From positions 1 to 38,473 of IMG/VR virus record IMGVR_UViG_3300042924_001028: a stretch of 38,473 nt of DNA; one strand, 5' to 3'. Shown one piece after another: positions 20,557-27,761 of the stretch (position 1 is its first letter; the number at the start of each line of letters is the position of its first letter). This DNA is from a virus. Position numbers and translations under genes: made by a program. A model generated the notes under the pieces. It did no database searches. It worked only from the letters and a program-made list of their open reading frames with translations, and was not told the DNA's origin.

Positions 20557-20580
20557 TTTGATTTAGCCCCTCTATAGACA

Positions 20581-20588
20581 GATAAATA
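20581..20588 (+). promoter_or_regulatory. Late promoter-like GATAAATA, rightward
   Basis: GATAAATA on the plus strand, about 110 bases before the gp55 start. It forms a perfect 8-base inverted repeat with the octamer at 20602-20609, and is itself flanked by AGACAG/CTGTCT (20576-20581, 20591-20596). It could add late transcription of the gp55 operon. Confidence 0.35.
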
Positions 20589-20601
20589 GACTGTCTGCAT
20601 A

Positions 20602-20609
20602 TATTTATC
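20602..20609 (-). promoter_or_regulatory. Late promoter candidate GATAAATA for the baseplate block
   Basis: The minus strand reads GATAAATA, one base from the T4 late consensus, 45 bases before the GTG start of the first leftward baseplate gene. Predicted initiation near 20596 would give a leader of about 40 bases containing the GAGGGG ribosome site. Confidence 0.5.
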
Positions 20610-20640
20610 GCCACAAAAATCACCAAATTTTACCCTCTTC

Positions 20641-20671
20641 TGTTGCTTTTGCGCAACAGATAGTGTATTAT
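20641..20671 (+). promoter_or_regulatory. Sigma70-type promoter with hairpin, upstream of gp55
   Basis: TTGCTT (20643-20648) and TATTAT (20666-20671) are separated by exactly 17 bases, fitting a host sigma70 promoter for the early/middle gp55-gp47-gp46 operon. The -35 box lies in an inverted repeat TGTTGC/GCAACA (20641-20646, 20653-20658), a possible operator. The gp55 ribosome site GAGAGGA is at 20688-20694. Confidence 0.5.
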
Positions 20672-20698
20672 TCTTACAACATTATAAGAGAGGATTAG

Positions 20699-21598
20699 AT
20701 GTCTATAACAACAAAGAAGCCAGTCAATTATCTAAACAATAAAGATATTTTAAAAGAGATACACGCAAGCAAGAATAGTTATTGCAGTTTTGCACGCCAA
20801 GAGTATCATCAATATGATCTGATTATCGATACCCCGGCAGATCCGTTAGAAAAAAGCCTAGCACAAATATCAAAACCAAAAAACATCAAGGCTGCTAAAG
20901 AAATCAAAGCCGCACGAATTTTGGCTACGACCGGTGAGGAAGTCAAACTTAAAGACATACCTACTACTGACTTAGTATTTCGTGTGATGACATGGGAGCA
21001 TATACCCATGAACCCAAAACAACCCCGAAAAGTCGTAGTCAAAAAGACGGCTAAGGATATATTAGAATTTGATGACGTAGATGAAGATAGTTTATTTGAA
21101 GATTTAGAAATCGAAAGCACCAAAGATGAAGTTGATGACATGGTTCATGTCAAAGTGAATTTTCCCCCTTTCCAGCATTATAAGATTGATGAGACTGGTA
21201 GCGCAGTATGCATAGGAAAAAGTCATTGGACGGGTGGTATCAAGACCGGAGAATTCAGCAAAGATCACGGACAGATCACAAATAAACTGGCGCGTATGTA
21301 TATCATGCTTTGTGAAAAGTATGCTATGAAGTTCAACTGGCGTGGCTACACTTATAATGATGAGATGCGCAACAGTGCTATTTTACAGTTAACTTATGTT
21401 GGCTTGCGATTCAATGAAGCAAAGAGTGCTAACCCATTCGCATATTACACAGCCGCTATCACTAATAGTTTTTGCCGTGTATTGAATACCGAAAAGCGTA
21501 ATCAAAATATTCGTGATGACATTCTTGAGATGAATGGGTTGAACCCAAGTTATTCTAGACAAATGTCCGGCATGAAACTAGATAGTTACGAAGAGTAA
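20699..21598 (+). CDS. 55: Late-transcription sigma factor, T4 gp55 family
   Basis: A 299-residue protein. The C-terminal part (about 190-285) has the gp55 pattern: an I-T-N-K-L-A-R-M-Y segment, K-F-N-W-R-G-Y-T-Y-N-D-E-M (sigma region 2-like, with aromatic residues for promoter opening), N-P-F-A-Y-Y-T-A-A-I-T-N-S-F, then K-R-N-Q-N-I-R-D-D. gp55 replaces host sigma on RNA polymerase and recognises TATAAATA late promoters. T4 gp55 is 185 residues; this one has an additional N-terminal region of about 140 residues, including a basic stretch and an acidic stretch (about 120-145). The C-terminus LDSYEE recalls the acidic/hydrophobic sliding-clamp contact at the end of T4 gp55, but this is a weak match. 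It heads the rightward operon; start supported by GAGAGGA seven to eight bases upstream. Confidence 0.85.
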   Translation: MSITTKKPVNYLNNKDILKEIHASKNSYCSFARQEYHQYDLIIDTPADPLEKSLAQISKPKNIKAAKEIKAARILATTGEEVKLKDIPTTDLVFRVMTWEHIPMNPKQPRKVVVKKTAKDILEFDDVDEDSLFEDLEIESTKDEVDDMVHVKVNFPPFQHYKIDETGSAVCIGKSHWTGGIKTGEFSKDHGQITNKLARMYIMLCEKYAMKFNWRGYTYNDEMRNSAILQLTYVGLRFNEAKSANPFAYYTAAITNSFCRVLNTEKRNQNIRDDILEMNGLNPSYSRQMSGMKLDSYEE

Positions 21599-21642
21599 CC
21601 ATAAAACTTGAACAAATACAAAGAGTTATATAAAATATCTTG

Positions 21643-22659
21643 ATGTCTAATTTATTTAAAAAGGCAGCATGTTTTACTGATATACATTTTGGTCTTAAGA
21701 GCAACAGTCTTGAACATAATCAAGACTGTTCGGACTTTGTCGATTGGTTTATACAGACTGCAAAACAAGAGGGTTGCGAGACTTGCATTTTCTTAGGTGA
21801 TTACAATCACCATCGCGCAAGCATTAATATACATACCATGCAATATGGATTAAGAGCCTTAGAGAGGCTCAATGATGCATTTGATCGTGTGTATTTTATT
21901 CCGGGCAATCACGATCTTTATTATCGTGACCGCAGAGATATTCACAGCGTAGAGTGGGCCAGACATTTACCCAACGTCACAATCGTAAATGATTGGTTTA
22001 GTGAGGGTGATGTTGTTATCGCGCCTTGGCTAGTGGGTGATGATTACAAGAAGTTGGCAAAACTCAGAGGTAAGTATTTGTTCAGCCATCTTGAGTTGCC
22101 TCACTTTTATATGAATGCTATGGTCGAGATGCCAGACGTAGGTGAAGTCAACGATACACATGTTCAACAATTTGAAACTGTGTTTAGCGGCCACTTTCAT
22201 AAGCGCCAGGCACGTAAAAACATTTGGTATATAGGAAATGCTTTCCCACATAACTATGCTGATGCAGGTGATGATCAGCGTGGTATGATGATACTTGAAT
22301 GGGGTCAAGACCCAATATTCAAAGCATGGCCTAAACAACCTGTTTTCCGTGTGTATAAGTTAAGCGAGATACTTGACAATCCTCAAGGACTATTATTACC
22401 TCGTAGCAATGTCAGAGTACACTTAGATATCGATATCAGTTATGAAGAAGCCAATTTCATCAAAGAAGAATTGATTCCTAAGCATCAATTACGTGAAATG
22501 GCACTGATACCCATGAAGTTAGAACAGCATCAACTTGATCTTGCTCCGGGTGAGATAAAGTTTGAAAGCGTAGATCAGATCATCATGGATCAGATTAGCA
22601 ATATCGAAAGTCAGTTCTACGATCAAAAATTATTGCTAGACATTTATAGAAATCTATGA
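21643..22659 (+). CDS. 47: Recombination nuclease subunit gp47 (Mre11/SbcD type)
   Basis: A 338-residue calcineurin-like phosphoesterase. The metal motifs appear in order: F-T-D-I-H-F (Asp13, His15), F-L-G-D-Y-N-H-H, I-P-G-N-H-D, F-S-H-L-E and F-S-G-H-F-H. Length and order match T4 gp47 (339 residues). With gp46 it forms the Mre11-Rad50-like complex that resects double-strand ends in recombination-dependent replication. I chose the ATG at 21643; a TTG codon directly before it is in frame but less likely. The ribosome site is poor (AAAGAG is about 18 bases upstream). The 3' end overlaps the next gene (ATGA), and the partner gp46 lies 1.4 kb downstream instead of adjacent, because two other genes lie between. 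Confidence 0.92.
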   Translation: MSNLFKKAACFTDIHFGLKSNSLEHNQDCSDFVDWFIQTAKQEGCETCIFLGDYNHHRASINIHTMQYGLRALERLNDAFDRVYFIPGNHDLYYRDRRDIHSVEWARHLPNVTIVNDWFSEGDVVIAPWLVGDDYKKLAKLRGKYLFSHLELPHFYMNAMVEMPDVGEVNDTHVQQFETVFSGHFHKRQARKNIWYIGNAFPHNYADAGDDQRGMMILEWGQDPIFKAWPKQPVFRVYKLSEILDNPQGLLLPRSNVRVHLDIDISYEEANFIKEELIPKHQLREMALIPMKLEQHQLDLAPGEIKFESVDQIIMDQISNIESQFYDQKLLLDIYRNL

Positions 22660-23318
22660 AAAAGATACATTATCGTAATATTGGTTTTCCTAAGACCGGT
22701 ACAAATTGGTTGTGGGTTCAGTTGATGAAACACCCATTAGTAGATTGTAAGTTGGATGTAATGTATAAAGAATACAGAGGAAATAGTATTGAGTCTTATA
22801 AAAAAATATACGAGAAATACGATATCTCTGTAAACATGGATGTTCACGCTTACGATGGGTCATTTCCAAAAGATCATTATATAACACCATTAAAGATACA
22901 TGAACATACTACTCACGTTACTATGATATTGCGTAGTCCATACGAAATCATAAACAGTATGTTCAACATGGATAAGAATAGGAACATCAATTTTAAACTG
23001 ACTCCGGAACAGCATATTGAAAAATGTTATAAAACTTATTCAAATATGAAAAAAATATTCGATGATTGGGAATCTTGCAAGATTCCTGTCAAATATCTAG
23101 CATATGATGATCTTAAATCTGATCCTGAGAATTTTTTCTATGATATATGTGATCACATAGGATTAAAAAGGTACTATAAAGATATCGGATATAAATTTAA
23201 AACAGAGATCAATAGTCCATTAACATTTGACAATCCCATGATTATCAAATATATTAATGAAGGGATCGACTTAATAGAAGAAAAATTAAATCGTGATTTA
23301 TCACACTGGAAGCATTAA
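22656..23318 (+). CDS. Sulfotransferase-like protein, copy 1
   Basis: A 220-residue protein with the two PAPS-binding motifs of sulfotransferases: the 5'-phosphosulfate loop P-K-T-G-T-N-W (residues 12-18) and the 3'-phosphate motif L-R-S-P-Y-E-x-I-x-S (about 92-101). A later D-D-L-K-S-D-P-E-N-F segment and D-x-I-G-L also fit the family (usual length 250-300, so this is a compact form). The expected reaction is transfer of sulfate from PAPS to a hydroxyl or amino group of a carbohydrate, lipid or protein; the acceptor is unknown. The ATG overlaps the gp47 stop (ATGA). Surface modification of host or virion is a guess only. The enzyme has a paralogue directly downstream. Confidence 0.75.
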   Translation: MKKIHYRNIGFPKTGTNWLWVQLMKHPLVDCKLDVMYKEYRGNSIESYKKIYEKYDISVNMDVHAYDGSFPKDHYITPLKIHEHTTHVTMILRSPYEIINSMFNMDKNRNINFKLTPEQHIEKCYKTYSNMKKIFDDWESCKIPVKYLAYDDLKSDPENFFYDICDHIGLKRYYKDIGYKFKTEINSPLTFDNPMIIKYINEGIDLIEEKLNRDLSHWKH

Positions 23319-23375
23319 TGATTTTACTGAAAAACATAACACTCAGAAAATATTGCTTAACATCTATAGGAATCT
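23318..23375 (+). pseudogene. Duplication scar: gp46 5' remnant joined to gp47 3' remnant
   Basis: Immediately after copy 1, an ATG overlapping its stop (TAATG) begins a 25-codon frame whose start, M-I-L-L-K-N-I-T-L-R, matches the real gp46 start M-I-K-L-K-N-I-T-L-R at 24041. After about 12 codons the DNA changes to a near-copy of the gp47 3' end: ATTGCTTAACATCTATAG here against ATTGCTAGACATTTATAG at 22630-22647, both followed by the identical AATCTATGAAAAAGAT. The segment is therefore a fusion of the two flanking genes left by a tandem duplication whose unit ran from the gp47 3' end to the gp46 5' end. The short frame probably has no function. Confidence 0.8.
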
Positions 23376-24044
23376 ATGAAAAAGATTCACTATAGAAATA
23401 TAGGATTACCGAAAACAGGTACAAATTGGTTATGGTTACAATTGATGCGTCACCATCAGATCGATGGTAAGATGCAAGAGCACCTTAAAGAATTTAAAGG
23501 GAATAATTTAGAGGACTACAAGAAGCGTTATGAAAAGTTTGATATCACAGTAAATCTTGACACTCAACTTTTTCATGATGCAAATGACTTCACTAGCCCA
23601 GAAAGAATCCACGAACACACTACACATATCACAATGAGTTTAAGAAATCCATATGAGATATTAGATTCTATGTACAATATGTTATGCAACCATGATCCAA
23701 AATATTGTGCTGTAAAGAATTCATACACTGATATGGATAGTGATGCAGTCAAGCGTTATGTAGATTACAAAAGAATTTTTGATTATTGGAAATCTTGCAA
23801 GATAGATATCAAGTACATGTTTTACGATGATATGGTAGACAATCCTGAAAAATATATATTTGATATTTGTGAACACATAGGGATAAAACCTTTATATCAC
23901 GCAAAAATGAACAGAGTGTTTGTAACGGACAAGAAAGATCCCTTAGTGTTTGACAATACAAGCACGATCAAGTATATTAATGAGAACATATCTGCGATAG
24001 AAGATAAACTAAAACGCGATCTATCACACTGGAAAAAACAATGA
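23376..24044 (+). CDS. Sulfotransferase-like protein, copy 2
   Basis: A 222-residue paralogue of the preceding gene. The first 20 residues are identical except for one (position 11, Leu instead of Phe), and the same motifs are present: P-K-T-G-T-N-W (12-18), L-R-N-P-Y-E-x-L-x-S (89-98), a Y-D-D-M-V-D-N-P-E segment and the closing L-K-R-D-L-S-H-W-K. The middle is clearly diverged, including a different segment around 60-75 and 105-125, so the two copies may differ in acceptor. Its 3'-phosphate motif R-N-P is the more canonical of the two. It ends with an ATGA overlap with gp46. The region before its ATG derives from the gp47 3' end. Confidence 0.75.
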   Translation: MKKIHYRNIGLPKTGTNWLWLQLMRHHQIDGKMQEHLKEFKGNNLEDYKKRYEKFDITVNLDTQLFHDANDFTSPERIHEHTTHITMSLRNPYEILDSMYNMLCNHDPKYCAVKNSYTDMDSDAVKRYVDYKRIFDYWKSCKIDIKYMFYDDMVDNPEKYIFDICEHIGIKPLYHAKMNRVFVTDKKDPLVFDNTSTIKYINENISAIEDKLKRDLSHWKKQ

Positions 24045-25804
24045 TTAAATTAAAAAACATAACATTAAGAAACTTTTTATCCATTGGTGCTGTCACACAA
24101 GCGGTAGACTTTGATAGCAAAGAACTCACATTGATCTTGGGTGAGAACCTTGATCTTGGTGGTGACGGTGCTAGAAATGGTACTGGTAAGACCACACTCA
24201 TTCAAGGCTTGAGTTATGCATTATTCGGTACACCGATCAACCAGATTAGAAAAGATAATCTAGTCAATCGTACAAACGGTAAAGGCATGATGGTCACATT
24301 AGAGTTTAGTGTGAGCGGAATCGATTATAAGATTGAACGCGGTCGTAAGCCGAACGTACTCAAGTTTTATGTAGATAATAAAGAAGAAGAAACACAGAAT
24401 GACGCTCAGGGCGAGAACAAAGAAACACAAGAACACATAGAACGTGCTATCGGTATGACTCCTGATATGTTCAAGCAAACAGTTGCGTTGAACACATACA
24501 GCGAACCATTTTTAGCCATGAAGGCTAACGATCAGCGCAATATCATCGAACAGTTATTGGGTATCACATTATTGAGTGAGAAGGCTGAGTTGATCAAGAC
24601 ATTGATCAAGAATACCAAAGATAGTATCACTGAAGAAGAATATAAAGTCAAGGCTGTTGAAGAAGCCAACAAGCGCATACAAGAACAGATCGATAATCTA
24701 AAGCGTAGAGCAAAACTATGGGATACTAAGCATGATGAGGATCTAAAGAAACTCAAAGATGACCTCGAAGATTTGCAAAAGTTAGATATCGATAAAGAGT
24801 TACAGGGTCATAAGGACTTGGCTGCGTACAACCAAAAGAAAAAAGATATCGCTGACTTAGACAAGACTATTTCCCGAACCCAAGATGATTTAGATAAAGA
24901 AGAAAAATCATTAAAGAAAGTGGAAAAGGAACTAGCGCAGTTGAAAGAACACAAGTGTCATACTTGTGGTCAAGACTTCCACGATGAAAAGCACGCCAAA
25001 GTAACAAAAGAAAAAGAAAAGAGTAAGAAAGAGAATGAGGGAAACATCAAGGAATTCAATGACTTACTTGAGCAATTAAAATCTGCTAAAGATGAATTGG
25101 GTCCTGTTGGTAAACAACCTAAACTATATTATGATACTGAGCAAGAAGCATTCCAGCATCGTAGCCTAGTGGATGCATTAGTATCGAAGATAGATGAGAA
25201 AGACAAAGAATTAAATCCATACACTGATCAAATCAGCGAGATGGAAAATCAGGCATTACAAGAAATCAGTTTTGACAAGATCAATGAACTTACACGAATT
25301 CATGATCACCAAAAGTTCTTGCTTGACTTATTGACAAGCAAAGACAGTTTTGTCCGCAAGAAGATTATCGACCAAAATCTAAGTTACCTCAACGCAAGGC
25401 TCACACACTACCTTGACAAGATCGGATTACCTCATCAAGTTGTATTCTTAAACGATCTTACTGTTCAAATCACAGAGTTGGGTCGTGAATTAGATTTCGA
25501 TAATCTTTCTCGCGGCGAACGCAATCGACTGATATTAGGTCTATCGTTTGCGTTCCGTGATGTATGGGAAAGCCTATACAGCCCGATCAATACATTGTTC
25601 ATCGATGAATTGATTGATAGTGGTATGGATAGCATAGGTGTTGAGAACAGCATGGCTATCTTGAAAGACATGAGCCGCAATCGTAATAAGAGTGTGTGGT
25701 TAGTATCACACCGTGAAGAGTTAGCAGGGCGTGTGCCTAGTGTACTCAAAGTTGTTAAAGAGAACGGTTTCACTACATACAGCACCAGCCGAGACATGGC
25801 ATGA
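24041..25804 (+). CDS. 46: Recombination nuclease subunit gp46 (Rad50/SbcC type)
   Basis: A 587-residue SMC-like ATPase (T4 gp46: 560). Walker A is G-x-x-R-N-G-T-G-K-T-T (about 43-52). Coiled-coil arms rich in Lys/Glu run from about 170 to 450 and are interrupted by the zinc-hook C-H-T-C (306-309). The ABC signature L-S-R-G-E-R (489-494) and Walker B T-L-F-I-D-E (518-523) follow, then a D-loop-like segment and a switch histidine in W-L-V-S-H-R. It pairs with gp47 in processing DNA ends during recombination and replication. It overlaps the upstream sulfotransferase gene and the downstream radical SAM gene by ATGA, so all are co-translated. Confidence 0.95.
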   Translation: MIKLKNITLRNFLSIGAVTQAVDFDSKELTLILGENLDLGGDGARNGTGKTTLIQGLSYALFGTPINQIRKDNLVNRTNGKGMMVTLEFSVSGIDYKIERGRKPNVLKFYVDNKEEETQNDAQGENKETQEHIERAIGMTPDMFKQTVALNTYSEPFLAMKANDQRNIIEQLLGITLLSEKAELIKTLIKNTKDSITEEEYKVKAVEEANKRIQEQIDNLKRRAKLWDTKHDEDLKKLKDDLEDLQKLDIDKELQGHKDLAAYNQKKKDIADLDKTISRTQDDLDKEEKSLKKVEKELAQLKEHKCHTCGQDFHDEKHAKVTKEKEKSKKENEGNIKEFNDLLEQLKSAKDELGPVGKQPKLYYDTEQEAFQHRSLVDALVSKIDEKDKELNPYTDQISEMENQALQEISFDKINELTRIHDHQKFLLDLLTSKDSFVRKKIIDQNLSYLNARLTHYLDKIGLPHQVVFLNDLTVQITELGRELDFDNLSRGERNRLILGLSFAFRDVWESLYSPINTLFIDELIDSGMDSIGVENSMAILKDMSRNRNKSVWLVSHREELAGRVPSVLKVVKENGFTTYSTSRDMA

Positions 25805-26814
25805 GTCTAGCACTTTGGCATTGGCACATTGAAATCAGCAGTAAGTGTACATTACGCTGTCCTCGTTGCGCACGTACCGAAGTGCCTGATAGTTTGATTA
25901 ACACCGAACTAGATTTAGAATTCTTTAAAAGAAATTTCACTCCAGAGTTTATTTCTAAAAACGTAGAAAAAATAACTTTCTGCGGTGATGATGGTGATCC
26001 TATCTACGCGCATGAATTGATAGATGTTATCAAGTATATCAAGTCCGTCAAGAATGTCAGCATCATTATAGTAACCAATGGTAGTTATAAGAAACAAGAG
26101 TGGTGGCTAGAGTTAGCACAGACATTGAACAATGTTGATCAGATACATTTCAGCCTAGATGGTTGGGATCAAGATAGCAATGAACAATATCGTGTGAACA
26201 GTGATTGGGATAGCATCATGATTGGTGTGGACACAATTCGCGCTAACAGCGAAGTCTATATGTTATGGGATTGTATTGGATTTAGGTTCAATGAACAACG
26301 AATAGAATATATGAAAAGCCTAGCCAAGAAGTTGGGTTTTGATAGTTTTCAGTTGACTAAAAGCACAAAGTTCGGTAGCAAGTATGAGCATTATGGTAAA
26401 GATGATATATTAGAGCCTACTAGAAAAGACTTGATCAGCACTAGCCATAGATTTGAACGTAGATTATGGTATTTTAATAGTAGACCTATTCCTGAACAAT
26501 GGAAAAACAAAAACAACGAATTGTTAGCACAGGTTAAAACGATAGATAGTATCACGCCTATATGTCATGTAGGAAATAAGGGATTATTCATCAATAGCAG
26601 GGGAGAGTTTTATCCTTGCTGTTGGGTAGCCAACAGATATGGTCACAACGATCATTGGGGCAAGTTAGGAAAGAAATATAACTTGCATGAGAACCTATTA
26701 TCGATTGTGGTCAGTGACAGTTTTTGGAATAAAGATTTTATGAACGGCAGTTATGAGTGTTCTACTAAGTGTGCATCCAAATATGTCGATAAAAATTATG
26801 CCACTGAGTGGTGA
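25801..26814 (+). CDS. Radical SAM protein with SPASM-like C-terminal cysteines
   Basis: A 337-residue protein. The cluster motif C-T-L-R-C-P-R-C (Cys16, Cys20, Cys23) is the canonical CX3CX2C that binds a 4Fe-4S cluster and SAM; a C-G-D-D-G-D-P segment (about 60-66) stands for the GGE motif, and VTNGS and HFSLDG fit the following strands. The C-terminal third has a SPASM-like set of cysteines: Cys255, Cys273-Cys274 and Cys320/Cys324, expected to bind a further cluster. SPASM proteins often modify peptides or other enzymes; the substrate here is unknown. No small precursor peptide gene was seen next to it. The gene overlaps the gp46 stop (ATGA). Confidence 0.85.
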   Translation: MSLALWHWHIEISSKCTLRCPRCARTEVPDSLINTELDLEFFKRNFTPEFISKNVEKITFCGDDGDPIYAHELIDVIKYIKSVKNVSIIIVTNGSYKKQEWWLELAQTLNNVDQIHFSLDGWDQDSNEQYRVNSDWDSIMIGVDTIRANSEVYMLWDCIGFRFNEQRIEYMKSLAKKLGFDSFQLTKSTKFGSKYEHYGKDDILEPTRKDLISTSHRFERRLWYFNSRPIPEQWKNKNNELLAQVKTIDSITPICHVGNKGLFINSRGEFYPCCWVANRYGHNDHWGKLGKKYNLHENLLSIVVSDSFWNKDFMNGSYECSTKCASKYVDKNYATEW

Positions 26815-26830
26815 GAGAATACATATAAAC

Positions 26831-27388
26831 ATGCCTAGTCCACAGAAAGCCAAAGGTAATAGTTATGAACGCGAAGTTGCAAATTACCTTTCACAATTAT
26901 ACAATGAGAGTTTTATTCGCGCCCCGGGATCGGGAGCCTACGTAGGTGGGAAAAATCAAGTAAGAACACAATTCTTACATGAAGGGCAGATACGTAGTTT
27001 CAAGGGAGATATAGTCCCGGGAGAAAGTTTCTCTAAACTCAACGCAGAATGTAAAAGTTATGCTGATTTTCCTTTTCATCTAGTGCTTGCAGGTTCTTGC
27101 AAAGTATTAGATGGTTGGATAGATCAAATGATGGACGTTGCCGAATCTGATGACATCAATGTGTTATTCATGAAGTTCAACAGAAAAGGTAAGTTCGTAG
27201 CAGTGCAAACTACTGTGACCTGGGTCACAGACAACTTTTTATATTACACATCATCAAAACACAAAGATTGGCTCATCATAGAGTTCGAACATTTTTTCAG
27301 ATTAAACAAAGACCTACTTAAATCATATTGTTCCGGTAAAGCAGAGACCAACTCAAATCTAATCATAGATACATCAATTAGCGTTTAA
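26831..27388 (+). CDS. PD-(D/E)XK nuclease, Holliday-junction-resolvase-like
   Basis: From the ATG at 26831 the protein has 185 residues. K-G-N-S-Y-E-R-E-V-A-N-Y-L (Glu in helix 1), R-A-P-G-S-G-A, F-K-G-D-I (Asp) and N-A-E-C-K-S-Y (E-x-K) form the order of catalytic residues of PD-(D/E)XK resolvases and related nucleases. In T4 the resolvase endonuclease VII (gp49) is encoded next to gp47/gp46/gp55; this gene, at the end of the same cluster, may take that role, which is an inference. A longer frame exists from 26753, but it would overlap the radical SAM gene by over 60 bases; the start at 26831 has GAGAG upstream and begins at the conserved part. It is the last gene of the rightward operon. 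Confidence 0.65.
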   Translation: MPSPQKAKGNSYEREVANYLSQLYNESFIRAPGSGAYVGGKNQVRTQFLHEGQIRSFKGDIVPGESFSKLNAECKSYADFPFHLVLAGSCKVLDGWIDQMMDVAESDDINVLFMKFNRKGKFVAVQTTVTWVTDNFLYYTSSKHKDWLIIEFEHFFRLNKDLLKSYCSGKAETNSNLIIDTSISV

Positions 27389-27394
27389 AACAAT

Positions 27395-27750
27395 TTGTTT
27401 GGTCGAGGTGCTCGACCCTCCTTGAGATTGTACAGATAGTGCTGTGCCGTCAGATTCTGGAGTAAGCGTAGAGTAACATCTACGGAATACCGAGAGGGCA
27501 ATCGACAGGTTTGCGAACCCTCAATGAGTCTATAATCTACTTTGTCTTGCGATTATAGAACATGCGTTGCCGAGATATATAACAGTATCTCACTACAGTC
27601 CCATAAACTTTATAGGGCAACCGGTGGCGATATACAGCGATAGGGCTAGTATGTCGGGGAACAGACGACATGGGTGATAGGGCATGGCAATGTGCTTTTC
27701 CAATGGTAGTGCTGAATAGCACTACCATGGACTCTAAGGCGGCAATATGA
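27395..27750. ncRNA. Candidate structured non-coding RNA, family not recognised
   Basis: This stretch has no credible protein frame but many perfect hairpins: 27401-27417 (7 bp), 27467-27484 (6 bp), 27530-27558 (8 bp), 27572-27591 (6 bp), 27600-27617 (7 bp, one bulge), 27651-27671 (6 bp) and 27703-27728 (11 bp with a GAAT loop). GAGGG/CCCTC (27494-27498, 27518-27522) pair around a smaller GGTT/AACC stem. Long-range pairs are possible, e.g. GAGTC 27526-27530 with GACTC 27730-27734 and TTGCCG 27567-27572 with CGGCAA 27740-27745. Short strings recur: ATAGGGC at 27612, 27640 and 27677; GGCAAT at 27497, 27686 and 27741. The strand is not certain; it follows the resolvase-like gene on the plus strand. 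It is not a tRNA, tmRNA, RNase P RNA or group I intron by the core motifs I looked for. Confidence 0.6.
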
Positions 27751-27761
27751 TTCCCTTAATA

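Noticed and set aside
21640-21642. TTG start for gp47
   Set aside because: The directly following ATG is the more likely start and gives the usual N-terminus.
26753-26830. Longer start for the resolvase-like gene
   Set aside because: It would overlap the radical SAM gene by 62 bases in another frame and adds residues without family features; ATG at 26831 has GAGAG upstream.
27537-27728. 63-codon minus-strand frame in the gene-free region
   Set aside because: Composition dominated by hairpin arms, no ribosome site, no resemblance to proteins; the region is better explained as structured RNA.
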